Assembly: GCF_004011695.2 (NCBI RefSeq)
Contig: NC_082408.1
Location: forward strand, 2,093,501-2,157,500
DNA length: 64,000 nt
Direction: 5' to 3'
From: Ascochyta rabiei
Taxonomy: Eukaryota; Ascomycota; Dothideomycetes; Pleosporales; Didymellaceae
Position numbers and translations under genes: made by a program. The notes under the pieces were generated by a model. That model had not been told where the DNA came from and did not search any database. It was given only the letters and a program-made list of their open reading frames with translations. The first letter of the stretch is position 1. Every line of letters starts with the position of its first letter. This document shows, piece after piece, positions 43,009 to 52,326 of this stretch.

Positions 43009-44286
43009 CTACAGCAAACAAGGAGAAGAGCTAAAGGCATCGCCTGCAGACCGGAAGCCGAATCGCCCACCAACCGCGTCGAAGGCTATCGAGTAGCCGC
43101 AGAGGAGGTTGCGTCCCGTGTTGACAAACGGTGGTCGCAGCGACGTCTCCGGAAAGACATAGCTTGGCTCCATCGGTGAGCCTGCACCGACCACAATCGA
43201 GTACGACATAGCGGGCGTCGCCAACGATGGAAACCCCAGGGTCAGCTTCGTCCCAGGCTTTACCCGCTTCACCATCTTCGCTGTACCGTTCTGGTTCGGG
43301 TTGCGGATGAAAATCTGGGGTATCGTAAACCCCTCCTCAGCTCGAATATACATCTGCGCGATACCAGTATCGACAAGTCCAGGACCGCAGTGCTGGCCCT
43401 TGCCGTCAACGCTGAAGCACATCTTCACCATAGCCCAATCTCTCGGGTCCTTGTCATGCGTCAACCCACGCTCAAGGTTTGTAAACGCATAGTCCTTGGC
43501 TATTGCTTGTGTCAGGCCAAGATGCACACCCAACGAGGAAATCTCGTATCCAAGTCGCATAGACTGGGGAGATACGGTTCGTCCGTTGATTCTTTCAACG
43601 TTCAGAAATGCGTTCACTTTCGGCGAAGCATACGGCATACCGTCCCTTGGCCCGTTTCTACCGAAGCCAACGCCCATGTACGTTATCTTTGACGTGTCTC
43701 GCACCACAGCATCTTCACCATTCGGACCTCGAGGGCATCTAAACTGGCCCGCAGGTGTGCTTGGGTCATACCATGGACAGGTCCAGCTCTTGTCGACCAG
43801 AAGTATTGGTACCTTCGCAACGGCTTGCGAGCCACCCTCTCCGTGGAATGTGATTGGCAACTCTACAAGACGCCCCACGTACAGAATCTTACTGCTAGTA
43901 AAGAAATGATGGGCTGGGGTTCCTATGCTCTTGTCGATGTTGGGTAGGATTGATGCGCCGATCAGCGTCATTGTGCTGCCAGTGTCCACCGGCATTTCGA
44001 TCTCCACATCCTCGATGGTCGTTTGTATCTGCGGTACATGTTTTGGACTGAACTTGTAGATGTAGGGTAGGAATATCGACTCTGTATATTGTGATAGATT
44101 GGCGTCCGCGGTAGTCATGCTATTGAATGTTGACATGGTCAGGTAGAGCGCGATGACACAAAACGCCACGAGGATGCGTTGAAAGAGTGTTGAACTCCTA
44201 CGAATCTGTCGATGTGGCGTTGAAGATGCCGACGAGGTTGTGGCTTTGGGTGGCGGCACCGACGCTTTATAGTGCTCGGTCTCCAT
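43009..44286 (-). CDS. Type II membrane protein with two aspartic-protease-like D-T-G motifs
   Basis: A 425-residue single-exon protein. A short Pro/Ser-rich cytoplasmic start is followed by one membrane segment (ILVAFCVIALYLTM, about 38-51) and a large outer domain. Two motifs resemble the catalytic loops of pepsin-like proteases: PVDTGSTMTLIG with Asp101, and GLVDTGIAQMYI with Asp306. Their spacing of about 205 residues fits an A1-type bilobal fold. The second loop has Ile where Ser/Thr usually follows the D-T-G. Four or more Cys residues in the outer part (SWTCPWYDP, QFRCPRG, MCFSVDG, QHCGPG) could form disulphides. No typical propeptide is seen. Protease activity is therefore possible but uncertain. 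It lies tail to tail with the UPF0303-like gene, only 61 bp apart. Confidence 0.75.
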   Translation of the reverse strand: METEHYKASVPPPKATTSSASSTPHRQIRRSSTLFQRILVAFCVIALYLTMSTFNSMTTADANLSQYTESIFLPYIYKFSPKHVPQIQTTIEDVEIEMPVDTGSTMTLIGASILPNIDKSIGTPAHHFFTSSKILYVGRLVELPITFHGEGGSQAVAKVPILLVDKSWTCPWYDPSTPAGQFRCPRGPNGEDAVVRDTSKITYMGVGFGRNGPRDGMPYASPKVNAFLNVERINGRTVSPQSMRLGYEISSLGVHLGLTQAIAKDYAFTNLERGLTHDKDPRDWAMVKMCFSVDGKGQHCGPGLVDTGIAQMYIRAEEGFTIPQIFIRNPNQNGTAKMVKRVKPGTKLTLGFPSLATPAMSYSIVVGAGSPMEPSYVFPETSLRPPFVNTGRNLLCGYSIAFDAVGGRFGFRSAGDAFSSSPCLL

Positions 44287-44871
44287 GGCTGTTTATAGTC
44301 ATGAGGCTTGCGGTTCCCCGCAGTGTTGTAAACAACTGCCGTCGCGATACGTCAGTAGTGCATCTGAGATTCGATGTGCTGGTTGGACGTGTGCCGTCAA
44401 TTGCCGCGTGAGAAAGAGCGGTTGTGTTGACTCGACGTCACCCCTTGGCACCGTGGCAACTGGCAAGGCTACTGAACGCTTCAGACAATTCAACCTCGAT
44501 GCCTTGGAACTGAATCTCCAAGATTTCCCATTGGGGATCGATCTTTGTCGCGAACTGCCGAAGAAGCTCTGACACCCCTGCCATCACCCAGCCACATTTG
44601 CAGATCATTGCCGACACGTGATGATGCGCGCAGCAACAGGGCTATGCAAGCTTGGCTCTTCCGCGTGCGCTCACTGGCGCCTGTGCGACGATATCCAGGC
44701 ATGTTCGAACTTCATGTGTTGATTTAAAGGAGAGGAATCTTGCTGTTGACGAGGTCCTCGCACAACATGGGCGACAAAATCCACCCACGCTGAGGTGCCG
44801 TCTCATCTCGTCACCACTCCAACGACGCTCCACAGCGTCAGCGCAACCGCTTTCAACGAGGCTCGCCGATA
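44287..44871. promoter_or_regulatory. Divergent promoter, membrane D-T-G protein / ankyrin-CorA gene
   Basis: These 585 bp separate two divergent start codons. No further gene or specific site was recognised. Confidence 0.4.
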
Positions 44872-47800
44872 ATGGGTCGTTCACCTTCCCGCTCCAGTGA
44901 TGGCGCTGGGTCCGCTCGCGTAGAACCACTCCTTCTCAATGCGATTGAAAAAGAGCGCCATGGAGAAGTTATCGCGATCATCGAAGAGGCCAAGGCCAAG
45001 GCGCAACCCATCGAGCACCTGCTGCGCATTGGACTGATGCGTGCCGTGGAACGAACGGACGTAGAAATCGCCGAATACATGCTGGCAAATGGAGCGAAGC
45101 CTGACGGTGCGCCGGGAGGCAGGATGTCACCTGTGCTCAAGGCCGTCGAAAGGAACCACCCAAAGCTTGTACAACTGCTGCTCAGGTTCGGCGCAAACGT
45201 AGATGCACAAGACAAGCAAGGGCGCACTGCGCTCATGACTGCCGCGTGGAAGAACAACTTCCACATCATGGACGTACTCCTCAAAGGCGGTGCAGACGTG
45301 AACAAGAAGGACAACAACGGCCGACACATCTTACACAACCTGGCGGCGGACAAGGACTGTAACTGGGGATCGAACGTGATTGAGCTACTCCTACACCAGA
45401 ATATCGCACTCGATGGACCGCAAGGTCAGGATGAGAGCAAAAGAACCCCCCTTCATTGGGCTGCAAGCACAGGCAAGCGGGAACTGTGTGAGATGCTCTT
45501 GAGACGAGCGATGCCACCAAGATCCAACGTGAACGCCGAAGAAGGGAGGGGGAAAGCGCCCATCCATCTCGCAATTGCACATGGGCGGGACGATATTGTC
45601 GAGACGCTTCTAGCACACGGCGCAGATGTTATGGCACGGAGCGATGGCAGTTGGACGCCGCTACACAATACGTGCGAACAGGGAACCGTTAGAGTGATCA
45701 GAATCCTTCTGAGTGCTGGAGCCGACGTAAATGCCCGCCTGTTGAACGGCATGACGCCTTTACACGTTGCTGCGCAAGCTGGACATCTGGAGGTTGTCCA
45801 ATGCCTTTTGGAACGGAAGGACATCAAGCGCACTGCGAGAGATTCCTTTGGCATCACTCCGTTCCTGCGCGCCGCGCAAAACAAGAGGCGGGATATCGTC
45901 AACCTGTTAGCCCCTTCGAACAACGTAGAGACGCTCGGTGAAGACGCCCTGGGTGCCTGCAATGGCTTCGACGCGACCATTGTCGACTTTGGAAACTTCC
46001 ACAACGACAACAAAGTCACAAGACGGACGGTATACGAAGTCCTCTACGGTCGAGATGCTATCAACCCAAGAAAACCCGCTGTGACGATACTGCCAAAGGA
46101 GTCCAAGGCTACAAATTTCCGATGGATACACCTTCCCGCGAACAACATGGCTTGGGTCGAGGCTTTGTTGACAAAGGCGTTTATTGAAGAAGGTGCCAAC
46201 GATGATGAAGGTTTCAGAGCGCTCGAAAGATCGTTCACGCACCAACATCGCGGCCAGCAAGTACACTCACACTTCATGCGGCCTCTCTGTCAGGGTACCC
46301 CACGCGCGCCCAGAAATCAAGACGAGTCCGATCTGTCTGACAGCGCAGAACATGGTCCACCACAGATAGTTGTCAACAACGGTCTAGGATTGAGCATTGA
46401 TTCTATAACGGGTGCGCAAGAGTCGCCGCTACCTCAGTTCCCACGTGTGCCTGTTCGAACAGGCACCGTAAGCACGGACCAAACGGATTGGACAGCGGGA
46501 TCTGCTACTGCTTCAGGCAGCGCCACTGGAAAGGAAGGCAAAGGAAAGCAGAGAGACAAGGCAAAGAAGATGCAGAAGTGGAATGGGTCCAAACAGGCCA
46601 GCGCACGATCAGGCGGTATCGAAACACCTACCAAGCCACCGGACCATCAGACGAGACGCAAGCAGAGTATGCCAATGACAGACAGTGGCCGCCTCCGGTC
46701 GCCAGGCAGTCCTGGTAGGAAAGATCCCACTGCTGTTGCAAAAGGCAATATTTTCACTTTCATGCCCTATCTGCATTTTGAGACAGATAGAAAGAGACAG
46801 GAGATGCATGATGCTATCACACGAGTAAAGGAGCGTAGCAAACAAGATGCTCACATTGCGCCCAAACCGCTACGGCGAGCGTCAACCTACGATGAGATGC
46901 TACTGCGTGCTCATTTAGCATCTTCACAAACCTCACTCCACGTTCGTCGAACCTTGGACCAGTTCTTCTACCACAACATCGACACGCAATCACGAGATAG
47001 AGATCAGGTTGTGTTCAGATATCAGTGCAAGTCCTCGAACAGCAAGTTTGTTGATCCAAAAATCTTCATGGTCGATCAGCTCTGGATGTGGGTATTGGGC
47101 AAGGACCTGATCGTGACTGCTTTCCCTCAACGATGGCAGCAGCCTAGAAACGACCCCTTGAATGTCCTCGACGGTATCATCGAGAGGCTCAACAGTAAGA
47201 CCCAGGAGCCCGTACGCAATGTGTACGATTTAGCTATGGTCATCACAGGGCGATGTAGCGGCGTTTTCGATCGGCACCGCGTGGGTGACGAAGAGTTCCA
47301 GTTCTTAGACATGTTCGAAAGCAGCATCGGCGATGCTACAGAGATGGAAACAATGCTCTTCAAAGAGTTCAACACTGCCTCGGCTCAAGCGTCAGCCTGG
47401 TTACAACATCACAGACGAGCGAGTCGCTTCTCGCGTCATCTCGAAGCGGAAGGCAGGCAGCGTGAGCATCACAACCGCCGCCATTTGCCACATCACTCCC
47501 ATACACATGCGCTCGCCGATCCGCCAATCAAGGAAGAGCATTTCGGCTACGACGATGACTCGTCGCTCGCTAACGCCCCCCTTTTTGTCGACAAGCTTCT
47601 GGATATCGGCGCTGAGACAGATCTCTTAGCGGAGACCAAAGACATTCGCGACGAGCTCAACATGATCGCTAAGGTTCTGGAAGATCAGCGCTCTGTGATT
47701 CCCGATCTTGAAGTAGCCATCACCGATATCTATTTTGAGGAACACAAGGCCCATCGGGACTTGAAACGACGCTTCAAAGAACAGCTCAAGACAGTCGACA

Positions 47801-48582
47801 CTCATCTGAAAGATTTGGAGCGGATGGACAAGCAAGCAGAACGCATCTACAAGTCCATTACTGATCTGCTCGATCTCAAACAGAAGCATGCCAACGCGTT
47901 TGAAGCCCGCTTTGCACGTGACCAAGCTGCCGGTACTGCTCGTCAAAGTCAGACGATAATGGTGTTCACTATCGTGACTATAATATTCTTGCCACTGAGC
48001 TTCATCGCGGGTTTGTTCACCATCAACATCAAAGAGTTTCCACATCGAGAGGGCGGCGACGAACCGAGTCTGCCAATGTCTTTCGTATTCAAATACATGT
48101 TCGGCATTGGGTTTGCCATCTCGATCCCGTTCATAGCCATCGCACTCTCCTTTGACGCTATTGGAGACTTTTTTCGCGAAGTCAGACGCAGATGGCGAGA
48201 CGGGAGGACGAGTACTATACATACACATCACGGCGGGCAGAGCACTGCAGTCAAAGACGAGAAGATGGGCATCGAGTATGCGGTCGACATGCGTGCTCTT
48301 GAGCAAGCACTTAGTGCCGGACGTAGTAGTATGGTGCAGGCCAACGGGCGACGCAGTATCGAGAGCTACTTGGGTAATGGCTGCGGTTACGGCGTTGGAA
48401 CGACTCTGCGCACCGCTGCGAGTCGCAGTACGGGGGGCAAAGACGCAGTGCACATCACCACTCACGGAAATGGTATGACGACGGTGGGTGGCAGACTGAG
48501 TGCGGATGTTCGACCGAGCCCTGTAGACAGGATCAGCACAGGCTTCCGGATGAGGGGCAGTACGGATATTGAACGTGGTTAG
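44872..48582 (+). CDS. Ankyrin-repeat protein fused to a CorA-like membrane domain
   Basis: A 1,236-residue single-exon protein. Residues about 15-370 hold ankyrin repeats, of which several match the consensus (GRTALMTAAWKNN, RTPLHWAAST, GKAPIHLAIAHG, GMTPLHVAAQAG). A Ser/Lys-rich linker lies at about 470-620. The second half is a CorA-like cytoplasmic domain: acidic and His-rich, then a long helix (about 950-1030). Two membrane segments follow (about 1030-1050 and 1068-1092). In place of the G-M-N loop required for Mg2+ transport after TM1, the sequence is AGLFTINI, so T-I-N replaces G-M-N. Transport of Mg2+ is therefore doubtful, and the protein may be a membrane sensor or pore with an ankyrin receptor part. 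The layout is found in Pezizomycotina, mostly without known function. Confidence 0.9.
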   Translation: MGRSPSRSSDGAGSARVEPLLLNAIEKERHGEVIAIIEEAKAKAQPIEHLLRIGLMRAVERTDVEIAEYMLANGAKPDGAPGGRMSPVLKAVERNHPKLVQLLLRFGANVDAQDKQGRTALMTAAWKNNFHIMDVLLKGGADVNKKDNNGRHILHNLAADKDCNWGSNVIELLLHQNIALDGPQGQDESKRTPLHWAASTGKRELCEMLLRRAMPPRSNVNAEEGRGKAPIHLAIAHGRDDIVETLLAHGADVMARSDGSWTPLHNTCEQGTVRVIRILLSAGADVNARLLNGMTPLHVAAQAGHLEVVQCLLERKDIKRTARDSFGITPFLRAAQNKRRDIVNLLAPSNNVETLGEDALGACNGFDATIVDFGNFHNDNKVTRRTVYEVLYGRDAINPRKPAVTILPKESKATNFRWIHLPANNMAWVEALLTKAFIEEGANDDEGFRALERSFTHQHRGQQVHSHFMRPLCQGTPRAPRNQDESDLSDSAEHGPPQIVVNNGLGLSIDSITGAQESPLPQFPRVPVRTGTVSTDQTDWTAGSATASGSATGKEGKGKQRDKAKKMQKWNGSKQASARSGGIETPTKPPDHQTRRKQSMPMTDSGRLRSPGSPGRKDPTAVAKGNIFTFMPYLHFETDRKRQEMHDAITRVKERSKQDAHIAPKPLRRASTYDEMLLRAHLASSQTSLHVRRTLDQFFYHNIDTQSRDRDQVVFRYQCKSSNSKFVDPKIFMVDQLWMWVLGKDLIVTAFPQRWQQPRNDPLNVLDGIIERLNSKTQEPVRNVYDLAMVITGRCSGVFDRHRVGDEEFQFLDMFESSIGDATEMETMLFKEFNTASAQASAWLQHHRRASRFSRHLEAEGRQREHHNRRHLPHHSHTHALADPPIKEEHFGYDDDSSLANAPLFVDKLLDIGAETDLLAETKDIRDELNMIAKVLEDQRSVIPDLEVAITDIYFEEHKAHRDLKRRFKEQLKTVDTHLKDLERMDKQAERIYKSITDLLDLKQKHANAFEARFARDQAAGTARQSQTIMVFTIVTIIFLPLSFIAGLFTINIKEFPHREGGDEPSLPMSFVFKYMFGIGFAISIPFIAIALSFDAIGDFFREVRRRWRDGRTSTIHTHHGGQSTAVKDEKMGIEYAVDMRALEQALSAGRSSMVQANGRRSIESYLGNGCGYGVGTTLRTAASRSTGGKDAVHITTHGNGMTTVGGRLSADVRPSPVDRISTGFRMRGSTDIERG

Positions 48583-48699
48583 GAGGTTGGGAACGAATCT
48601 GTTTTAAGCGTACTTAGATACCCCACATTTTTGAATGACGACGATCTGAACAAGACTCCAAAATCATGAATGAGACGGCCAACGTCCTTTTGATCAGTC

Positions 48700-49860
48700 T
48701 CATTGGTCCTTTACTGGGTGCTTCCACTGCTGATATCCCACCCAAGCCTGGAATCCGGCAATCACCAGACCAAGCAGTCCGATGGTTACTGCAATGAATA
48801 CGCCAATCGTCGTTGCCATGAGCATCTTCCTCTCTGCGCTCTTCGTGCCGCCTTCGAATAGTCGCTCAAACCAGTTCCGTGGGCTCGGATCCTTCAGCTC
48901 ATCATACAACCGCGCAAGCCGATTGCCAAAATAAGCGTACGTGACTTCCATCAGGTCGTCGTGTCGTCGAAACCCGGCAGACTCATTGAAAAGAAGGTCC
49001 GCGTCGAAACCTTGCCTTCTCACGAGCGAACCTCGCAGATCGGATGTTTCTTGGTTTGGTGGAAACAAAAGCTGCATCGTGTCCAGCAACTCGAGTATCA
49101 GTGCCTGTGGTAAATACGAAGCAGCCGGGTTCTCTTTGGAAGCTAAAAGGATCTCTTGCAGTACTGATGTACAATGAAAAACTTGCAGGACTCTGGTGCT
49201 GTTGTCGAACATCAGATGATATCGTATGTCTGAAGTCGCTTCCAAGTTTATCCTGACACTCTGCAGATTTCTAACTGACAACGCCCCTAAAACAACTCCG
49301 CGCTCGCTGTACGATCGATTGTAATCGAAATAAGCATTTAGATCTTGAGGGAACGTTTCGTCCATGTAGGTTTCGATGGAAAGAGTGTCGCGCCAGGGAG
49401 GGAACGGCATGCCTGCTTCGATCGTATTCATCCTTTCATGCGAATCTGCAGAAGCCATGCAGAGAAGTATACTAGCAGCGATACCAAAAGCTTTATTTTG
49501 ATCGTGGGTACACCGTCCATTCTCTATGCTCATCCGTCTGCCGAAATGCTCGAGTATCAAATCCTTTCGTGAGGTCTTAGGGCGGTCTTTTATGACCTTG
49601 ATCAGATCCAGGAGATCTTTGTGGTGCCTAAGCGCTGGTGGATCCCCAACATGGTCGGGAATGTACGTTTTTGTGATAGCTTTGAATGCCGCCCAATAGC
49701 TACTCAGTCTACCAGCACGACTCCATGGGCAGCTTCCTGATGCTGTGCAAGAAGGTTTGTCAACACAACTACCGCAAAACCTCCAGTCCCATAAAGTCTC
49801 GCCCAGATTCTGCAAGTCTAGATTGCCGACTTGTCGCAGGGGAAAGAAAGAGTTCGCCAT
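48700..49860 (-). CDS. Fungal membrane protein of unknown family
   Basis: The 386-residue model starts at the ATG at 49860 (MANSFFPLRQVGNLDLQNLG); an ATG further upstream at 49974 gives a less protein-like extension. A Cys-rich segment comes early (WRFCGSCVDKPSCTASGSCPW). A mainly helical body follows, with no catalytic motif that I recognise. The C-terminus has PRNWFERLFEGGTKSAERK and then one long or two short membrane segments (LMATTIGVFIAVTIGLLGLVIAGFQAW), ending in YQQWKHPV. Such tails occur in fungal proteins of unknown role. It converges on the ankyrin-CorA gene with 117 bp between stops, and is divergent from the trypsin-like gene. An accessory membrane or defence-type role is inference only. 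Confidence 0.75.
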   Translation of the reverse strand: MANSFFPLRQVGNLDLQNLGETLWDWRFCGSCVDKPSCTASGSCPWSRAGRLSSYWAAFKAITKTYIPDHVGDPPALRHHKDLLDLIKVIKDRPKTSRKDLILEHFGRRMSIENGRCTHDQNKAFGIAASILLCMASADSHERMNTIEAGMPFPPWRDTLSIETYMDETFPQDLNAYFDYNRSYSERGVVLGALSVRNLQSVRINLEATSDIRYHLMFDNSTRVLQVFHCTSVLQEILLASKENPAASYLPQALILELLDTMQLLFPPNQETSDLRGSLVRRQGFDADLLFNESAGFRRHDDLMEVTYAYFGNRLARLYDELKDPSPRNWFERLFEGGTKSAERKMLMATTIGVFIAVTIGLLGLVIAGFQAWVGYQQWKHPVKDQ

Positions 49861-50235
49861 AGTGAGACAGAAGCAAAGAAACAAACGCAGCCGACCTTTA
49901 TTGAGCTTTATGCAGCAAGGCGGTGCAAGCCAGGTGCAGTCGTGGGCCATTTTTATTGGACAAGGTTGCTGCATTCAATATCATGCTGTCAATACGTCAG
50001 CCACAACACTGCGCCTTGACGATCGCCAATGATGTCGCCAAGGTATGATGAACAGTAAGCCGGTCAACTTAGACAGGAAGGATCGGCCTATGCAAGTAGT
50101 ACGGAAGCTCTTAGCGCGTGGACTGAGTAGACTCCGTGTTAATCCGTTTTGCCCACACCACTGTTAATGTGAGCAAACTCTTTTTCAAACTGCTTTTCCT
50201 GCATTCATGTTTAAAACTGAAGGGTTTCCTTAAGG
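49861..50235. promoter_or_regulatory. Divergent promoter, unknown membrane protein / trypsin-like gene
   Basis: These 375 bp separate the two divergent start codons, so the two genes may be co-regulated. No specific binding site was recognised. Confidence 0.45.
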
Positions 50236-51908
50236 ATGAACAGCACTACAGTTACGCAATCAGCAACACATTCGATCTACAGAGCTAGCAGGGGGGACAT
50301 GAGCGATACTGTTTCCCAGCATGCTACGACACCTGTGGCGCAAGCTGCAAACGAGGCTGAGGATATTGTCGAACAGGCTCCATCTCAAACGCGGTCGAAG
50401 TTTCCACCTCATCATCACCGGCCTGGCTGGAGTGAGTGCAATACATGCTACTGCTTCAACCAGAAACCAAGCCAAGCAACGCTTGATCGATGCAACAACG
50501 CCCTTACCAAAATCCAGCCTCGTCTGACGGAATTTGTGTCCAAGTTTCGGCGCAAACGTCATCTCTACCGTCATGTCGACAATATTTCACTGGGCGTGAC
50601 TTGTAGGTCACTGGGAAGGGTCGATGCCTCAGCAAAAGTATTGATCGTCATGATCTGTGCGGAACACATTCGAGGAAAAATTCAGAGATGGATCGACAAA
50701 GGCAGCCTCGACGAGATATGCCAACCTGAAAGAGCAGACATCATGAAGCTGGGCATAGTACTTGTCGATGGTGCTTTGATAGAGGAGGCAACCGGTAGCT
50801 TGCTTCCCAGCCAGATTTACTGTTCTCCAGGGTTCTCTCAAGGAGCTGATAGATACTATCGAACAGCTTTGATTAAGGCCGAGGAAGAAAATCGTCGTCA
50901 TTACGCAACGATGGGTGGATTACTGACCATCGTCGGAGCAGATGGTGGGGCATCAATACTTGGTTTGACAGCCAGTCACCTGTTTTTGCATCGTGAAAAG
51001 GAAAATGACAACGACGAGGGCTTTGCTACACGCGATTCCGATAGTAGTGACAGCGAGAGTGATATCGAAAGTCCGGACATGAACGAGTCTGGTGGCGAAT
51101 CCCACCAGACCCCTGACACTTCATCTCTGGAGGCGATAGAGGCAGACGATTTGGAAAACAGAGACTGGTTCAACCTCGGCGCTCTGGCGGATGTCTCTTA
51201 CTCACAGCAAGCGAAAGACCGCGACTGGGCGCTTGTTGAGCTTTTGGATCAAGCTGAGACCCGCCAAATCATTCCCGAGTTGATCAACAAAGACATGATC
51301 TCTGCAGAAACAGAGGAACGTCCTGCCGACAGAGTACGTATCGTTTGCTTATCAGGACAAGTGTCTTGTGATTTGTCCTCTTGGCCAGCTATGGCATTAC
51401 TCCGGAACGGGCGTTCATTTGTGCGGGCGTACATTACGACATCGTTGAATTCTCAAGGTATGATCTCGATACCTTTACCTTCACACTCTTCTAACACGCA
51501 GCAGATCTTCCTCCCGGCTGCTCTGGATCTTGGGTAATATCTGATACCCGGGCTATAGACGGTTCACGACGTGTGTGTGGTCAGGTTGCAGCAAGTGATG
51601 TACTTGGCGGAATATGGGTCATTCCATTCGAGGACATCATTAGCGACGTCAAGAAAGGGCTCCAAGCCAGAAGTGTGACCATCCTACGAGACTTTACGGA
51701 TGGAACAACCGTGATTGCGAGATCACCCCAGATAGAAGCGAGAAGAGTGATCGCCGCAGAATCTACAATCTTTTCATCCGGAACAGGTACCCATCGATGG
51801 CAGTGTTGTCAATGCCATGCAGATAACAGTGGTGACTACGACGCCGGTTGTTTTAACTGTTCACATTGGAGAGATGCATATTGTAGCTTCTATAGTGTCA
51901 AGGTATAG
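50236..51908 (+). CDS. Trypsin-like peptidase-fold protein with zinc-finger-like C-terminus
   Basis: Exons are 50236-51457 and 51502-51908, giving 542 residues. The intron (44 or 47 nt, GTATGA donor, CTAAC branch) ends at a tandem acceptor CAGCAG, so one Ala is optional. An N-terminal helical domain (about 70-235) includes a Cys cluster (WSECNTCYCFNQ). The protease-like part starts at GGLLTIVG. Plausible triad residues are His248 (LTASHLF), Asp330 (DRDWALVEL) and Ser415 (LPPGCSGSWVIS). A long acidic insert lies between His and Asp. The last 35 residues, WQCCQCHADNSGDYDAGCFNC and beyond, have paired CxxC motifs like a RanBP2-type or zinc-ribbon finger. The target is unknown. Intron removal is required to create the Ser motif. 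Confidence 0.82.
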
Positions 51909-52326
51909 ACGGCTCGTCATAGCAATAGATCTAAGTGTCACATCTCCATGTATCTTTGAGAGTACTGCACGAGATCGAGGACCAACACAAATACTACGTA
52001 CGAAACGCCCTTGAAAACAACGACAAACGCAATTTGATTCAGATTGAACTATCCTTGGATATATAAATTCCAATTTCATATGTGACCTCTGACTTGTTCT
52101 TCTTCCTAAGATTACCATCTTACGGAACATGCTCAAGGTGTGCAAGGGCGCGCACGTGGTTCGTGGCGTGCTTTCTCCCACCAACTCGCGCGCACCCAGG
52201 ACCCTCTCCACATTTCGATTCAATCGCCCGTTCTCAGACCCACAGACCAAACCACCAATCCAAAGCATCTGTCAGAATTGAAAAGCATTCCTGATTTCGT
52301 ATTCTTCAGACACAGGGAGCGAAAAG
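51909..52326. other. Spacer and promoter upstream of the KANL3/TEX30-like gene
   Basis: These 418 bp hold no recognisable coding pattern. Confidence 0.4.
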
